Below, one piece after another: positions 6,184-6,264 of a DNA stretch of 6,264 nucleotides (positions are counted from its first letter, which is position 1; the number at the start of each line of letters is the position of its first letter). Origin of the DNA: Planctomycetaceae bacterium (GTDB lineage Bacteria; Planctomycetota; Planctomycetia; Pirellulales; UBA1268); the NCBI GenBank assembly GCA_003509235.1, contig DONH01000287.1:1-6264 (forward strand), given 5' to 3'. Position numbers and translations under genes: made by a program. The notes under the pieces are model-generated. The model searched no databases. It was not told the origin of the DNA and saw only the letters and a list, made by a program, of their open reading frames with translations.

Positions 6184-6264
6184 CTAAGTAGTCTCCTCAC
6201 GACTACTTACCAGCGTGCCACACTTTTCCCCGGCAACTGCCCGCTCGATATTGCCGTCTTTGCG
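6184..6264 (-). CDS. pyrH: UMP kinase (uridylate kinase), C-terminal 26 codons
   Basis: The minus-strand frame from the right edge reads GNIERAVAGEKCGTLVSS and ends at TAG (6186-6184). The block GNI-x-x-A-V-x-GE-x-x-GTLV is the conserved C-terminus of bacterial PyrH, which phosphorylates UMP to UDP in pyrimidine nucleotide synthesis. Here the protein continues for a short polar tail (SSREETT) beyond the usual GTLV end. The rest of the gene lies outside the window. Position directly upstream of frr in the same direction agrees with this assignment. The fragment is short, but motif and context together make the call firm. Confidence 0.88.
   Translation of the reverse strand, partial: RKDGNIERAVAGEKCGTLVSSREETT
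6185..6209 (-). repeat. Inverted repeat (hairpin) overlapping the pyrH stop
   Basis: The plus strand has TAAGTAGTC (6185-6193), a 7-base loop and GACTACTTA (6201-6209), a perfect 9-base-pair stem. It covers the last seven sense codons of pyrH and part of its TAG stop. It is adjacent to a second hairpin (6162-6183). No T-run follows, so a terminator is not supported. Confidence 0.55.

Overview
The window is a densely packed bacterial chromosome segment in which every supported gene reads leftward (minus strand). In transcription order, from the right edge, it holds the last 26 codons of pyrH (UMP kinase), a complete frr (ribosome recycling factor), and three consecutive ATPase-permease pairs of ABC-2 type transporters. 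The last permease runs off the left edge. There is no RNA gene, mobile element, CRISPR array or recognisable terminator. No gene-free stretch reaches 300 bases: the longest gap is about 106 bases between pyrH and frr, followed by 44 bases (frr to the first ATPase) and 27 bases (first permease to second ATPase).

Organism: the pyrH-frr order is a widespread bacterial housekeeping arrangement. The RRF sequence (MAADEILLGAEERMEKAV..., VGAPEPNQIVIRPFDPGT) and the style of the ABC-2 genes resemble Planctomycetes, probably Pirellulales-like, from memory of those families. This is inference without a database search. Base composition looks roughly balanced in G+C.

Layout, right to left: pyrH 3' end with two adjacent inverted repeats at and just past its stop (6162-6209); frr with a strong AAGGAG site (5517-6077); pair 1, ATPase (4495-5472) and six-segment permease (3395-4495); pair 2, ATPase (2441-3367) and permease (1617-2444); pair 3, NatA-like ATPase (843-1613) and the N-terminal 282 codons of a NatB-like permease (1-846).

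How they work together: within each pair the permease start overlaps the ATPase stop (TGATG, GTGA, ATGA). A purine-rich ribosome binding site lies exactly 7 bases upstream of each permease start, inside the ATPase reading frame. This points to translational coupling, giving each ATPase dimer a matching membrane partner. Pairs 2 and 3 are separated by only 3 bases. The architecture suggests one long transcript that may begin upstream with pyrH or earlier, but no promoter could be identified. The substrates are unknown. Pair 3 is like the NatAB sodium-export family; pairs 1 and 2 are generic CcmA-type (COG1131) exporters. The most interesting points are the three coupled transporters behind two translation/nucleotide housekeeping genes, the absence of the usual Q-loop glutamine in all three ATPases, and the tandem hairpins between pyrH and frr.
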